This document shows, piece by piece, positions 25,924 to 35,344 of a stretch of 64,000 nt of DNA. The notes beneath the pieces were generated by a model. The model saw only the letters and a program-made list of their open reading frames with translations. It had not been told where the DNA came from and did not search any database. Source of the stretch: Nitritalea halalkaliphila LW7 (GTDB lineage: Bacteria; Bacteroidota; Bacteroidia; Cytophagales; Cyclobacteriaceae); NCBI RefSeq assembly GCF_000265075.1, contig NZ_AJYA01000028.1:17455-81454 (forward strand), read 5' to 3'. The position numbers and the translations under genes were made by a program. Every line of letters starts with the position of its first letter. Positions within the stretch are counted from its first letter, which is position 1.

Positions 25924-28900
25924 TTAATTTTTAATAATTCGCTTAGTAAATATAGCATTATTCATCCTGATGACCAAAACATATACTCCATTTACGGCAG
26001 GCATTTCGATGACAGCCTGTAGTTCCTCACCCTCTTTGCGCAGCGCCAGCTCCCGAACGGTACGGCCCTGCATATCCACGAGGTTCAGCTGCACTTCTCC
26101 CCTTTCTGCATTCGATACCTGGACACGCAGCACATCTCGCGTCGGATTCGGCCCCACGAATATCCCAAAGCGCGCTAGCTCAGGCTCACCCGTAGCAGAA
26201 AGAACTACCGTCGGAGCTGAAACTCGGTTACAGGTCCCCGAGATAAGTGCCACCTGATACGTTCCGGACTCATCTGCAGAGAAAGAACGCGCCGTGGCAC
26301 CAGGAATCGGCTGACCATTTAAATACCACTGGAAAGCATCTCCTGGCTGCAGGGAGGTAAGCAGGTTGCCATTGACGACGATACTTGGCTGTGCCAAACT
26401 ATTCGCCACGATGGTCACATTGCGCGTGAAGCGCACCTGCTGGCCAGCGCCTTCCGCCACTAAAGTCACTGCGAAAACACCCGTCTGGTCGAAGGTAAAG
26501 GTAAACAACTCCTGCTCGGAAACAGGTGAATCATTAATCAACCAAGTAAAGGCAGCTACATTTCCTTCACTCGTATTCGTAAACTCTGTAAGCGCACCGA
26601 CGCAGGCGAAATTCACCTCAAAATTGGCAAAAACAGCATCTTCGCAGGCTACTGCTAACCAACCGGAGGCATTCTCTATTTGGGCTCCAGCGCCTAAAGT
26701 AATCACTGCCTCGGTCTGCAGGTTAACATTTTCCACGGCTAAATTCCCAATACAGAGACGCACATAAGGGTCGAATAAGAACAGTCCCGTTGTGCTCGAA
26801 CTGATTCGTGCACCCGACTGAAGTCCCTCAGGATTCCATGCAGCCGTTACCCGTAAGGTGTTTGCATTTAGATCGATACGCGCAGTACCGGAAGTTTCTA
26901 AGGTGCCCACCTGCAGGGAATTTTGCGCGAGGCGCAAGGTACCCGAAGCAACACGCAGGCGCCCCATACTCGGAGCGGTTAAAACTGTTAATTCTCCGGA
27001 CTGTACCTCTAATGCCGCAGGTGCCTGACTGGCCGCATAACGGTATTCGGAAGCATCCGCTCCTGTATAGCGTACCGTAAGTCCTGCCGGTACCATCGCC
27101 CCTTGTGCCACATCCAAGTTTCCACTGAAGATTAAGGTGCTAAGACCAGATAATCCCGCCCCTGCTTGCAAGCTGAGGGCACGGACTGTTAAGGTGTTTT
27201 GGTCCACCTGAACCTGCCCACCGGATACAGTGAGGTCCCCTAGCGTCCCTACGGACTGGAAACTCCAACTGCCACTTTCCACGCGGGTAAAGAAATTCTC
27301 GAAAGACGCATTCGCGAAAGACACTTGCTGCGGATTCGGCGAGTCAGAACGCAACACGAATCCACCATTTGTGAAAACAGTAGCGGCACTGGCTAATCGA
27401 ATACCATTCGCTATTTCCAGCGTATTTCCCTCTAAATTAAACCTTACCGGCTGCTCACCAAAGGTATTCAGGCTAAAGGCCTGACTGTTTGCAGGTACGC
27501 GGATATCCAGCGCTTGCGCCTGATCGAAAATCACACGTGTACCCGAGCCCGGAACTCGATTGGCTGGCGCCCCACCACGATTCAGGGACCAGTTGGCAGG
27601 ATTCGTCCAGTCTCCACTCGCACCCCCAATCCAGTAGAGGGTCTCCGCGCTGGCGTCCTGCACCCCTGCAGTAAAGATCAGGCCGAATTCTTGAGCACCA
27701 TTGCGTAAGCTTCCCTTATGGGTAACGCGCAGCGTATAGCGCCTAGGCTCAGGATTCGGAATCCATACCTGTTCCACGTTATCTCGGATGTTGTCTTGAT
27801 TTCGGCTGGCGGGAGCTAAAGCCCCTCGACTCAGATCTAATGTCCAAGGGAAAAACTCACGCCCCTGATCATCGAAAATACGGAGGTCTAAGTCATTAAC
27901 TAGCTTGATATCACGCGGATTTAATGAGGCTGGGGAAGGAGAACCTTCCGGATCCGTCCAGGCGATGGTGGCACGAATCGGACTTCCATCGGAAATGAAC
28001 TCATAGGTATAAGTCTCGCCATTACGAAGCGTTTCTTCACGAATAAGACGTGCTGCGCCATCTTCTTCCATAATTTGCACACCTGCTGCTTCGGCATTCA
28101 TAAGCCCCCAACCGAAAGCATAATCAGGTCCTGGGTTAGGGCCAGCCTCGCGCGCCGTATGGATAGCCAGCGCCTTTAGCGTAGAAGAACGCATGAAGCG
28201 ATTGGCATTCCGCTGTGCATACAGCTGCTGAAGCAGAGAAAGTGCACCAGCCACATTCGGGGCTGCCATGGACGTGCCACTTAAGCTCGCATAGGAGTCT
28301 GCGGCCCCACCATTGGTGATAGCCGCACTAAAGACATTTACCCCCACCCCTACCAGGTCAGGCTTGATCCTACCGTCATCTGTCGGGCCCCAAGAGGAAA
28401 AGGAGCTCATCACCACGTCACTGGGCTGTGTATAATTTAGCACGCGATTCACTGCACCTACCGTGATGACATTTTTGGCTACGCCCTGCGGGCCAATGGT
28501 GTCTTCCGGACCATCTGGTGGCCGAGAGCCATCCCCCGTATCATTTCGATCATTTCCCGCGGCCCATACGATCGTATAGTGAGGAAGCGAAAAAGCCAAA
28601 GCATCCAGTGCCTGGCTGACACTTGAATAAAATCCAAAACGAAAATCTTCCTGTGCAGACACCGAAGTGTTTCCTGCCCACTGCCAGTTGCCTGCATTAT
28701 TACGGAACCAGCCCAGCACGAAGCCATAAGAGTGATTAGATACTAGGTGTCCATTCGGACGAATGACGGGATCATAGGCGTTAGCGTTCATCTTAGAGAC
28801 GTCCGCATCCCAGTTAAAGGACCAGCCAGTGGCTGCAAAGGCCATGCCCCGCGCATTTGGGTTGATACCTGCAGCTATCATCGTTCCTGCTACATGGGTA

Positions 28901-29370
28901 GCATGATTACTGATAGTTTCTGTGGAGCCGTCGATTTGACGCATCCTATTTTGAAATTCCACATGGTCCAGTCTTGGACGTGTTTGGTCGTAAATACCCA
29001 AGGTAAGCCCCTGCCCGTTCAGGTTCGTGCCCATGGAACCTCCTGGCTGTAGGGCGGAGACCCCGGTAGACTGAGCAGCCCCCGTGTTCATGGTCGTAAA
29101 GTAAACGGGATGATTTTGGGCATCAAAATACTGTAGGGTAGCGGTTCGCTCTCCGTCAAGTGAATAGCTAAGCGGAAAACCAAGCGCTGCAGCACGCATT
29201 TTCACCTCCTCTTTCGTAGGCATAAGCTGCTGAAAACGGGAATCAAAACCCTCCCGCATCGTAACTCTGAGTTCTTTTAATTTAGGGTCTTCTGCTTCGA
29301 TTCCCTGACCGAAGGATATTTGCCCTATTAAAAGAAATAATAAGGTAATTTTAGTAAATTTTCTTTTCAT
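25924..29370 (-). CDS. S8 family serine peptidase with T9SS type A sorting domain
   Basis: A 1148-residue secreted subtilase. Signal peptide at 1-22; a propeptide-like region to ~110; catalytic Asp128 ('GIYDQ'), His159 ('HATHVAGT'), oxyanion Asn273 ('AAGND') and Ser367 ('SGTSMAAPNVAGA'). After it come a jelly-roll/P-like domain (~450-570), a long Ala/Ser/Thr-rich beta-helical stretch with 'WTNPANWSLN' (~590-900), a PKD-like 'FTNTSEGNVAAFTWLI', an Ig-like 'FQWYLNGQPIPGA', and a C-terminal 'VGPNPTRDVLRV...GVYVLVIRMNNAIFTKRIIKN' T9SS type A sorting signal. It is likely exported by T9SS and surface-attached or released to digest protein outside the cell. It lies downstream of SusCD locus 1 but behind a terminator. 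Confidence 0.93.
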   Translation of the reverse strand: MKRKFTKITLLFLLIGQISFGQGIEAEDPKLKELRVTMREGFDSRFQQLMPTKEEVKMRAAALGFPLSYSLDGERTATLQYFDAQNHPVYFTTMNTGAAQSTGVSALQPGGSMGTNLNGQGLTLGIYDQTRPRLDHVEFQNRMRQIDGSTETISNHATHVAGTMIAAGINPNARGMAFAATGWSFNWDADVSKMNANAYDPVIRPNGHLVSNHSYGFVLGWFRNNAGNWQWAGNTSVSAQEDFRFGFYSSVSQALDALAFSLPHYTIVWAAGNDRNDTGDGSRPPDGPEDTIGPQGVAKNVITVGAVNRVLNYTQPSDVVMSSFSSWGPTDDGRIKPDLVGVGVNVFSAAITNGGAADSYASLSGTSMAAPNVAGALSLLQQLYAQRNANRFMRSSTLKALAIHTAREAGPNPGPDYAFGWGLMNAEAAGVQIMEEDGAARLIREETLRNGETYTYEFISDGSPIRATIAWTDPEGSPSPASLNPRDIKLVNDLDLRIFDDQGREFFPWTLDLSRGALAPASRNQDNIRDNVEQVWIPNPEPRRYTLRVTHKGSLRNGAQEFGLIFTAGVQDASAETLYWIGGASGDWTNPANWSLNRGGAPANRVPGSGTRVIFDQAQALDIRVPANSQAFSLNTFGEQPVRFNLEGNTLEIANGIRLASAATVFTNGGFVLRSDSPNPQQVSFANASFENFFTRVESGSWSFQSVGTLGDLTVSGGQVQVDQNTLTVRALSLQAGAGLSGLSTLIFSGNLDVAQGAMVPAGLTVRYTGADASEYRYAASQAPAALEVQSGELTVLTAPSMGRLRVASGTLRLAQNSLQVGTLETSGTARIDLNANTLRVTAAWNPEGLQSGARISSSTTGLFLFDPYVRLCIGNLAVENVNLQTEAVITLGAGAQIENASGWLAVACEDAVFANFEVNFACVGALTEFTNTSEGNVAAFTWLINDSPVSEQELFTFTFDQTGVFAVTLVAEGAGQQVRFTRNVTIVANSLAQPSIVVNGNLLTSLQPGDAFQWYLNGQPIPGATARSFSADESGTYQVALISGTCNRVSAPTVVLSATGEPELARFGIFVGPNPTRDVLRVQVSNAERGEVQLNLVDMQGRTVRELALRKEGEELQAVIEMPAVNGVYVLVIRMNNAIFTKRIIKN

Positions 29371-29415
29371 ACACTTCTCTTTCAACAATCAATAACTTCA
29401 CAATATATGAAAAGT

Positions 29416-29448
29416 TAAAAAAAAAGCGGGAGAAATATCCCGCTTTTT
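29416..29448 (-). terminator. Terminator between SusCD locus 1 and the S8 peptidase
   Basis: AAAAAGCGGG-AGAAATAT-CCCGCTTTTT; on the minus strand the stem is followed by a T9 tract. It ends the susC1-susD1-lipoprotein transcript. Confidence 0.85.
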
Positions 29449-29457
29449 AAGTGTTAT

Positions 29458-30411
29458 TTAACCTTTCTTTAAGAGTAGAGAGCGGTCGAGGCGATCCTCT
29501 GTTCTGGTGCTACTACCGTCTGCTGGCGGAACAGCTCCTGGAACTAAGATAGCAGAACCTCCGTCACCCCAGGTATTTACCCAGGTGATCTCTATTAGGT
29601 AGTCGAAATCCGGGTTGTTAGCCACATCGATTACGCGACCATTAATGGTATAAGTATCCTGAAACTGATCCCGATTACTTGGATCTCCGGTGATAACATC
29701 ACAGACATCTGTCACAAAACCAGCCTGCTTCGGATCTCCATAGACGATGTCGAAATGACCTAAGGTGATATCGTCTAACAAATAGCGACCCGCACCACCT
29801 GTAGCTGCAGTCCAAACTACTTGGCTGCCGAAGCCAGTCGGCGTATCATAAGTAAAGCTTTGGCTGATTCCACCTTGTCTGTTTCCAACGCGAATGGAAT
29901 TCCAGAACACATCGTAACGATCTGCTAGGGCAGACGGGCAGACCACGCGAATACGAACGGTTACCTGTGCATAATTCGCACTTACAGCAGCACCAGTAGC
30001 GTCTGTGATGCGCAGCACTAAATTAGGTGTCTCGGAAGGGGTAATATTGCCCGTAAGGACCTCGATAGGAAACTGAGCGATATTCTGACCAGCTGGAATC
30101 GTAACCGACGTAGAAGGTAACTCATAGTGAACTCCACGAACGGCGGTAGAGGTGTTGACAACTTCTACATTCACGGTGATTGCCTGATTCTGTGGAGCCG
30201 CTACCAGGTTGATTTGAGCCTGTGCCATATCGCGCTGGGTTTCATTCAATCGGACGAAACTTGCGATGAAGCCGTTTTGGGGAAGTGTAGAAGCATCGAA
30301 TTCTACTTCCAAGCCATCCCATGTAGCGGAGAAGTCTGATTCTTCCATGCAGGAGGAGAGTATACCTCCAAAGAAGAGCAGAAGTAAAGCGTATATTTTA
30401 GTCGTTTTCAT
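29458..30411 (-). CDS. Surface lipoprotein with Calx-beta-like repeat, SusCD-associated
   Basis: A 317-residue lipoprotein with lipobox 'GILSSC' (Cys21). Residues ~35-150 form a Calx-beta-like/DUF4843-like sandwich ('GVHYELPSTSVTIPAGQNIAQFPIEVL', '...PNLVLRITDATGAAV'). The C-terminal ~160 residues carry a second beta-rich domain with repeated aromatic/Gly motifs and a final 'SLLLKKG'. In Bacteroidota such genes follow susD and encode surface proteins that help ligand capture. It starts 13 bases after the susD1 stop, in the same operon. The small paralog at 38060 has the same position in locus 2. Ligand unknown. Confidence 0.75.
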   Translation of the reverse strand: MKTTKIYALLLLFFGGILSSCMEESDFSATWDGLEVEFDASTLPQNGFIASFVRLNETQRDMAQAQINLVAAPQNQAITVNVEVVNTSTAVRGVHYELPSTSVTIPAGQNIAQFPIEVLTGNITPSETPNLVLRITDATGAAVSANYAQVTVRIRVVCPSALADRYDVFWNSIRVGNRQGGISQSFTYDTPTGFGSQVVWTAATGGAGRYLLDDITLGHFDIVYGDPKQAGFVTDVCDVITGDPSNRDQFQDTYTINGRVIDVANNPDFDYLIEITWVNTWGDGGSAILVPGAVPPADGSSTRTEDRLDRSLLLKKG

Positions 30412-30424
30412 AAATGCTTAGGGT

Positions 30425-31864
30425 TTAGTAACCAGGATTTTGAACCAAGTCAGGATTTAACTGAATTTGAGCCTGCGGTAGGAACGAAAGGATACGGTAG
30501 TCGTTAAAAGGTACCGGTGGTAAGCCTCTGTGTTTCCGGATAGCTAAACCATTACGCTTCAAGTCAAAGAAGCGGTGACCTTCCATCGCAAATTCTACAC
30601 GCTTTTCTTGAAGAATGGCTTCGAATAGCGCATTTCCGGTCAGACCTGCATCTACTGCTGGCAGATTTCTTTTTGAACGAAGCGCATTCAAGTCAGCACG
30701 TGCACCTGCGTTATCCCCTAACTTCTGGCGTGCTTCAGCACGGATTAGAAATAGTTCTGATCCACGTAGGATAGGAAGATTTTCCAAGAACTCTCCTTTA
30801 GCACCTCTCCACTTGTTGGAAGCGAATACAGGACCTGCAAAACCAGCTCTTGTCGTTGGTTCCCAAGCCGCCATACGCGCATCTCCCTCTTCCATGCTGG
30901 CGATTAACTCACGAGAAGCACTAGCGATGAATTGTGCATTTGGGAATGCATTCGATGTCAAAGAGGACATGGAATTGTTAACACCATCTACTGTAGACCA
31001 GTCCACCTGACGGATTTCAATTTCGAAGATAGACTCTGGATTCGGGAAAGAATTGAATGCAGCTCTATAATCAGCAGGTTCGATAAGACCCGTACCATTC
31101 TCGGTAAGACCTACTGTAGCCATGGCCTGTGTAGCCAGAGCCGCTGCACGATCATTACGTCCCCAATATAAATACACCCGTGCTAAAAGTGCCTGCGCGG
31201 CGCCGCGTGTGGCGCGGTAAACACCGGCACCACTACCCATAGCTACCGGAGGCAGTAAATCGATAGCAGCTAATAAATCTGCCTCAATCTGCTCATATAC
31301 CTGAACGATGTTACTACGCGTGCGTAGGTCTGCATCTGAGAAAGCAAGCGTAGGCGTCGTACGAACGATCGTAGACAGGTTAAAACCATTAACCTCTCGG
31401 TTCGGCTCATAACCATAAATACGTGCGAAATCGAAGTGCGTAAGCGCGCGAACAAAGTGCGCTTCCCCTTTTAGTCTGTTTTTTGTTGCCTCTGCACCTG
31501 GAACAGCATCTACGCCACCTAAGATGATGTTCGCATCATTAATGGCAGACCAGATAGCTGTATTCCAGATCTGCATGTGTGCGCGATCCTGATTTACTTC
31601 CTCTCCGATGTAACGACCTGTATTAGCGATCATCAATACGTTATCGGCAAGAACCTCTGGGGCAATCATCATGGTCTGTCCGTAGTAACCGAAGTTACGT
31701 AGACGGCCATACATCGTAAGTGCGATACCATTAAAGCCGTTTACATCCGCTAGGGCCTGGTCCACAGTTAAACTTTGTCTCGGATCCACATCCAGCACAT
31801 CGGTACAAGAACCGAAGGCCAGCATAGTGGCAGCGAGTGCGATAGAAAATATATTCTTTTTCAT
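30425..31864 (-). CDS. SusD/RagB family nutrient-binding lipoprotein (locus 1)
   Basis: A 479-residue outer-surface lipoprotein with lipobox 'AFGSC' (Cys20) followed by 'TDVLDVDPRQSL', the usual SusD start. TPR-like helices and the C-terminal 'LFLIRAEARQKLGDNAGARADLNALRSKR', 'ILQEKRVEFAMEGHRFFDLKRNGL' and final 'IQLNPDLVQNPGY' are family signatures. It forms a lid on the SusC barrel encoded just upstream and captures ligand. No sugar-active enzyme genes are nearby; the nearest hydrolase is a subtilase, so a peptide ligand (RagB-like) is conceivable. Confidence 0.93.
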   Translation of the reverse strand: MKKNIFSIALAATMLAFGSCTDVLDVDPRQSLTVDQALADVNGFNGIALTMYGRLRNFGYYGQTMMIAPEVLADNVLMIANTGRYIGEEVNQDRAHMQIWNTAIWSAINDANIILGGVDAVPGAEATKNRLKGEAHFVRALTHFDFARIYGYEPNREVNGFNLSTIVRTTPTLAFSDADLRTRSNIVQVYEQIEADLLAAIDLLPPVAMGSGAGVYRATRGAAQALLARVYLYWGRNDRAAALATQAMATVGLTENGTGLIEPADYRAAFNSFPNPESIFEIEIRQVDWSTVDGVNNSMSSLTSNAFPNAQFIASASRELIASMEEGDARMAAWEPTTRAGFAGPVFASNKWRGAKGEFLENLPILRGSELFLIRAEARQKLGDNAGARADLNALRSKRNLPAVDAGLTGNALFEAILQEKRVEFAMEGHRFFDLKRNGLAIRKHRGLPPVPFNDYRILSFLPQAQIQLNPDLVQNPGY

Positions 31865-31877
31865 GTGATGCTTGGGA

Positions 31878-34865
31878 TTAGAAACTTAAATTGATACCAG
31901 CAGTGATTTGCTGCGCATTCGGGAATGCCGCGAAGAAAGATCCACCTAAACCAAGGGCTGCTACTTCAGGGTCAATACCTACATAGTTGGTCCAAGTGAG
32001 CAAGTTGATACCTTGAACAAAAGCATTTGCCTGAGCTACACCCACTTTCTTCGTGAAGGTAGTCGGAAGCGCGTAGTTAAGCGTTACTTGCTTTAAACGG
32101 ATGTAAGAACCGTCGCTGATTTGACGCGTGGAGCTAGCAGTGTAACTAGAACCTCCTGGGCGAGCACCTGTCTCCCATGGCATTGGATTAGAAACCACAT
32201 CTCCAGGCTGTCTCCAGTGGTTTAGCTGATCTACTAACTGGTTGTTCGGTCCAGATCCGGTAGAAGCCAAGTTGAAGAGGTCATTGTTAATCGCTAGGTT
32301 ACCGAACTGATACTGGAAGAAAACCTCCAAGGAGAATGGGCCATAAGCAAAGTTGTTGGAAAGACCTCCGTAAGAAGTAGGTAGTAAGCTTCCGATGAAA
32401 CTATCTTGAACGTCTGCATCACGGATCGTATACGTGTAGTTACCGTTCACATCGCGGTACATCGGACGACCATTCGCTGGGTTTACACCTACATAAGGAG
32501 CTCTAAAGACAGGCTGTAAAGGTAGGCCAACTACTAAATCGTTCCCTACGCGCTCATCATCACCGAAAATAGAAAGCAATTCGTTCTCTAGGAAGGTAAT
32601 GTTAAAGGAAGTAGACCATCTGAACTTACCTGCTACTACGTTAACCGTCTGTACATCGAAGTCAATCCCTTGGTTACGCACCTCTCCCGCATTACGCGTG
32701 ATAGAACCGAAACCAGAGTCAACAGGAAGTGGAGTAGCGAAAAGTAGTTCACGAGAATTTCTTCTCCAGAAATCAACTGTCGTAATTACACGGCCATTGA
32801 AGAAAATACCATCGATACCAATATTGATCGTTTCAGCTTCCTCCCAAGTTAACAAGTCATTACCTAGCTGAGAAAGTGCTAAGCCTGGAGAACCTAAATA
32901 CTGACCAGTAGAGGCAACTAAAGAAAGCGAAGCGAAGTTCGGAATTTCAGAGTTACCGGTTACACCATAAGAGGCACGGACTCTTAAGTTATCCATCCAA
33001 GACACATCACGTAAGAAGCCTTCGTTCGAAAGTCTCCATCCTACGGAAGCTGCACCGAAGTTACCATACTGCACATTCTGGCCGAAACGAGAGTGACCGT
33101 CACGACGTAAAATGAAGTCAGCGGTATAGGTATCGTTATAATCGTACTTAGCCTGACCGAAGAAACCTACACGCACAAATTCGGTGAAGCTGGAGTTAAC
33201 ATTCAATGGAACAGCAGCATTCTGCAGGTAACGAAGTCTTGGATTCGCGAATCCCTGACCAGTAGCTGACATAAACTCACGTGTTTCAGACTTGTACTCG
33301 TAACCTAAGAGACCAGAGATGTTATGCACATCGGCGATACGCTTATTGAAGTTAAAGTTGTGGTTCGTGTTAAAGTTAACATTACGACGATCCACGAATA
33401 CAGAACTACCTCCTTGACCGCGGAAAGCTGCGATGGTGGAAGGACGGTTGTTTTCTTCACGGATATCAGCGAAGTCGATACCTGCAAACGACGTGAAGGA
33501 TAACCATGGGGTAAACTGATAGTTCAACTGGATATTCGATACCGTCTGCACCGTATTGGCTAAACGAAGCTCTTCAGCAGCACCTTGAACGATATTATAA
33601 CCGAATAAGTGGTCAGAAGGATAGTCTCTAAAGGAACCATCTTCGTTTCGGATAGGAACACCCGGACGTGCAGTAAATGCTGCTTGGAAAGGAGAGTTCA
33701 CGAAGTTACCACGATCGATGGCACCATTAGTTTTTTGGTAAGCTAAGGATAAAGTGGTGTTAATCGTTAATTTCTGATTTGGGCGATGCGACAGGTTCAA
33801 ACGACCCGTAGCACGCTGCCAGTCAGCAGAAATCAATTGAGAACCTTGGTTAGTGAATGACCCGGAAAGGAAGAAGGTCGTTTTATCATCACCACCTGAC
33901 ATAGATAGATCATAAACACTTAGACGATCATCTCCAAAAGTCGCATCTACCCAGCTATTGGTAAAAAGGTTAGGATCCTCAGGATTTCCGTAGACCGCGA
34001 TGGCATCGTTAATGTTTCGTCCAGAATTACGGAAGGCTTCGATTTTTAACGTAGCTAACTGACGCGCATCCATTACATCATAGTTGCCTAAAGGACGCAC
34101 CACCCCTTCCTGAACGGAAAGTCTAACTTTAGTAGCCCCTTTTTGACCTCTTTTCGTGGTAATGATAACGACACCATTCGCTGCCTGAGCACCATAGATC
34201 GCACCTGCTGCCGCATCCTTTAAGACCTCGATAGACTCGATATCGTTCGGGTTAATGGAGGCGAGCGCATTTTGAGAACCTTGACCCGCTAATCCGCCTG
34301 AAGGTACCTGTACACCATCGATGATGTATAAAGGATCATTTCCGGCATTTACGGAGCCTACACCACGGATACGCACGTTAAGTGTACCCCCCGGCTGACC
34401 TGTTCCAGATGTGATCTGCACCCCTGCGATACGACCTTGGATGGCACGATCAAAAGACTGCATCGGTAAATCTTGGAAGATCTCTCCTTTTACAGAAGAA
34501 ATCGCACCCGTAATTTCCCGCTTTGACTGATCTCCATAAGAAGTAACCACTACCTCTGATAAAGACTGCACGTCAGGCACCATCGTAACATTTACGATAG
34601 AACGGTTACCGATGCTGACATCTTGGGAACGTAACCCGATAAAGCTGAAGGTAAGGGTGTTGCTGTTTTCAGGTACGCTAATGGAGAACTTACCGTCTAA
34701 ATCGGTAGCAACTCCTATCGTGGTACCTCTCACCACAACGGACACCCCCGGAACAGGTTCATTATCCTCTTGGGAGATGACCGTTCCGGTAATGATGCGG
34801 CTTTGCGCAAATGCCGAAGCAGAAGCAAATAGCAGCATCAAACCAAATAGTAAAATTTTCTTCAT
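31878..34865 (-). CDS. SusC/RagA family TonB-dependent transporter (locus 1)
   Basis: A 995-residue TonB-linked outer-membrane transporter. Signal peptide to 'AFAQ', then a CarboxypepD_reg-like domain ('ITGTVISQEDNEPVPGVSVVV', ~23-105), the TonB-box region 'LSEVVVTSYG', and the plug with 'MQSFDRAIQGRIAGVQIT', 'RIRGVGSV' and 'DPLYIIDGVQ'. The rest is the 22-strand barrel ending in 'QQITAGINLSF' with terminal Phe. First gene of the susC1-susD1-lipoprotein operon. It is a close paralog of susC2 at 40101 (shared 'FIGL/M', 'PMQSFDRA', 'REITGAISSVKGE' stretches), so the loci probably arose by duplication. Confidence 0.95.
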   Translation of the reverse strand: MKKILLFGLMLLFASASAFAQSRIITGTVISQEDNEPVPGVSVVVRGTTIGVATDLDGKFSISVPENSNTLTFSFIGLRSQDVSIGNRSIVNVTMVPDVQSLSEVVVTSYGDQSKREITGAISSVKGEIFQDLPMQSFDRAIQGRIAGVQITSGTGQPGGTLNVRIRGVGSVNAGNDPLYIIDGVQVPSGGLAGQGSQNALASINPNDIESIEVLKDAAAGAIYGAQAANGVVIITTKRGQKGATKVRLSVQEGVVRPLGNYDVMDARQLATLKIEAFRNSGRNINDAIAVYGNPEDPNLFTNSWVDATFGDDRLSVYDLSMSGGDDKTTFFLSGSFTNQGSQLISADWQRATGRLNLSHRPNQKLTINTTLSLAYQKTNGAIDRGNFVNSPFQAAFTARPGVPIRNEDGSFRDYPSDHLFGYNIVQGAAEELRLANTVQTVSNIQLNYQFTPWLSFTSFAGIDFADIREENNRPSTIAAFRGQGGSSVFVDRRNVNFNTNHNFNFNKRIADVHNISGLLGYEYKSETREFMSATGQGFANPRLRYLQNAAVPLNVNSSFTEFVRVGFFGQAKYDYNDTYTADFILRRDGHSRFGQNVQYGNFGAASVGWRLSNEGFLRDVSWMDNLRVRASYGVTGNSEIPNFASLSLVASTGQYLGSPGLALSQLGNDLLTWEEAETINIGIDGIFFNGRVITTVDFWRRNSRELLFATPLPVDSGFGSITRNAGEVRNQGIDFDVQTVNVVAGKFRWSTSFNITFLENELLSIFGDDERVGNDLVVGLPLQPVFRAPYVGVNPANGRPMYRDVNGNYTYTIRDADVQDSFIGSLLPTSYGGLSNNFAYGPFSLEVFFQYQFGNLAINNDLFNLASTGSGPNNQLVDQLNHWRQPGDVVSNPMPWETGARPGGSSYTASSTRQISDGSYIRLKQVTLNYALPTTFTKKVGVAQANAFVQGINLLTWTNYVGIDPEVAALGLGGSFFAAFPNAQQITAGINLSF

Positions 34866-35344
34866 GTTTGATTAGTTAAGTGTAACATTCGAGCAATGTT
34901 AGAGATTAACCACAAATTATGCAAGCACGTTTAAAAAATTTACGCCTAATATAAGCGTTTATCATGAGCATTTATTTCGCTAAATCTCCATATATGCAAT
35001 TTTATGCGGAAAAAATGACTCAATTAAAACCTTTTGACTTATTTAAAGATTTTTAACAAAGAAAAACAAAATTATATTCTATCGCACAATACAGTAGTAA
35101 ATTTACACTTTTCATAAATTTAAATGCTATTTTTTACCAAATCATCAACCGTTTAGGCTAATATACAACGAAATCAATATAATGATTAAAGTGATAATAA
35201 TTACATGTAAAATGATATAAAAATGGATTTAAGCTAATTATTTGTTCTTTTCGGATAATTAACGACAATCACTTCAGAGAGCAAAACGGCAAAAATGCAA
35301 AAAAAATAAAAAATAATGATTATTCTGCAAAATCAGCCAAACAC
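34866..35344. other. AT-rich intergenic region upstream of susC1
   Basis: 479 bases, very AT-rich, no coding frame supported. On the minus strand a -7-like TAATTTTG (plus 35067-35074) lies ~200 bases before susC1, without a convincing -33. No sigma/anti-sigma or hybrid sensor gene is adjacent. Confidence 0.5.

Noticed and set aside
26808-27080. Plus-strand ORF in the subtilase repeat region
   Set aside because: Antisense shadow of the beta-helical part of the S8 peptidase gene.
25924-29370. Repeats in the subtilase as a CRISPR-like or tandem DNA array
   Set aside because: Only protein-level Ala/Ser/Thr-rich strands; no direct DNA repeats with regular spacing.
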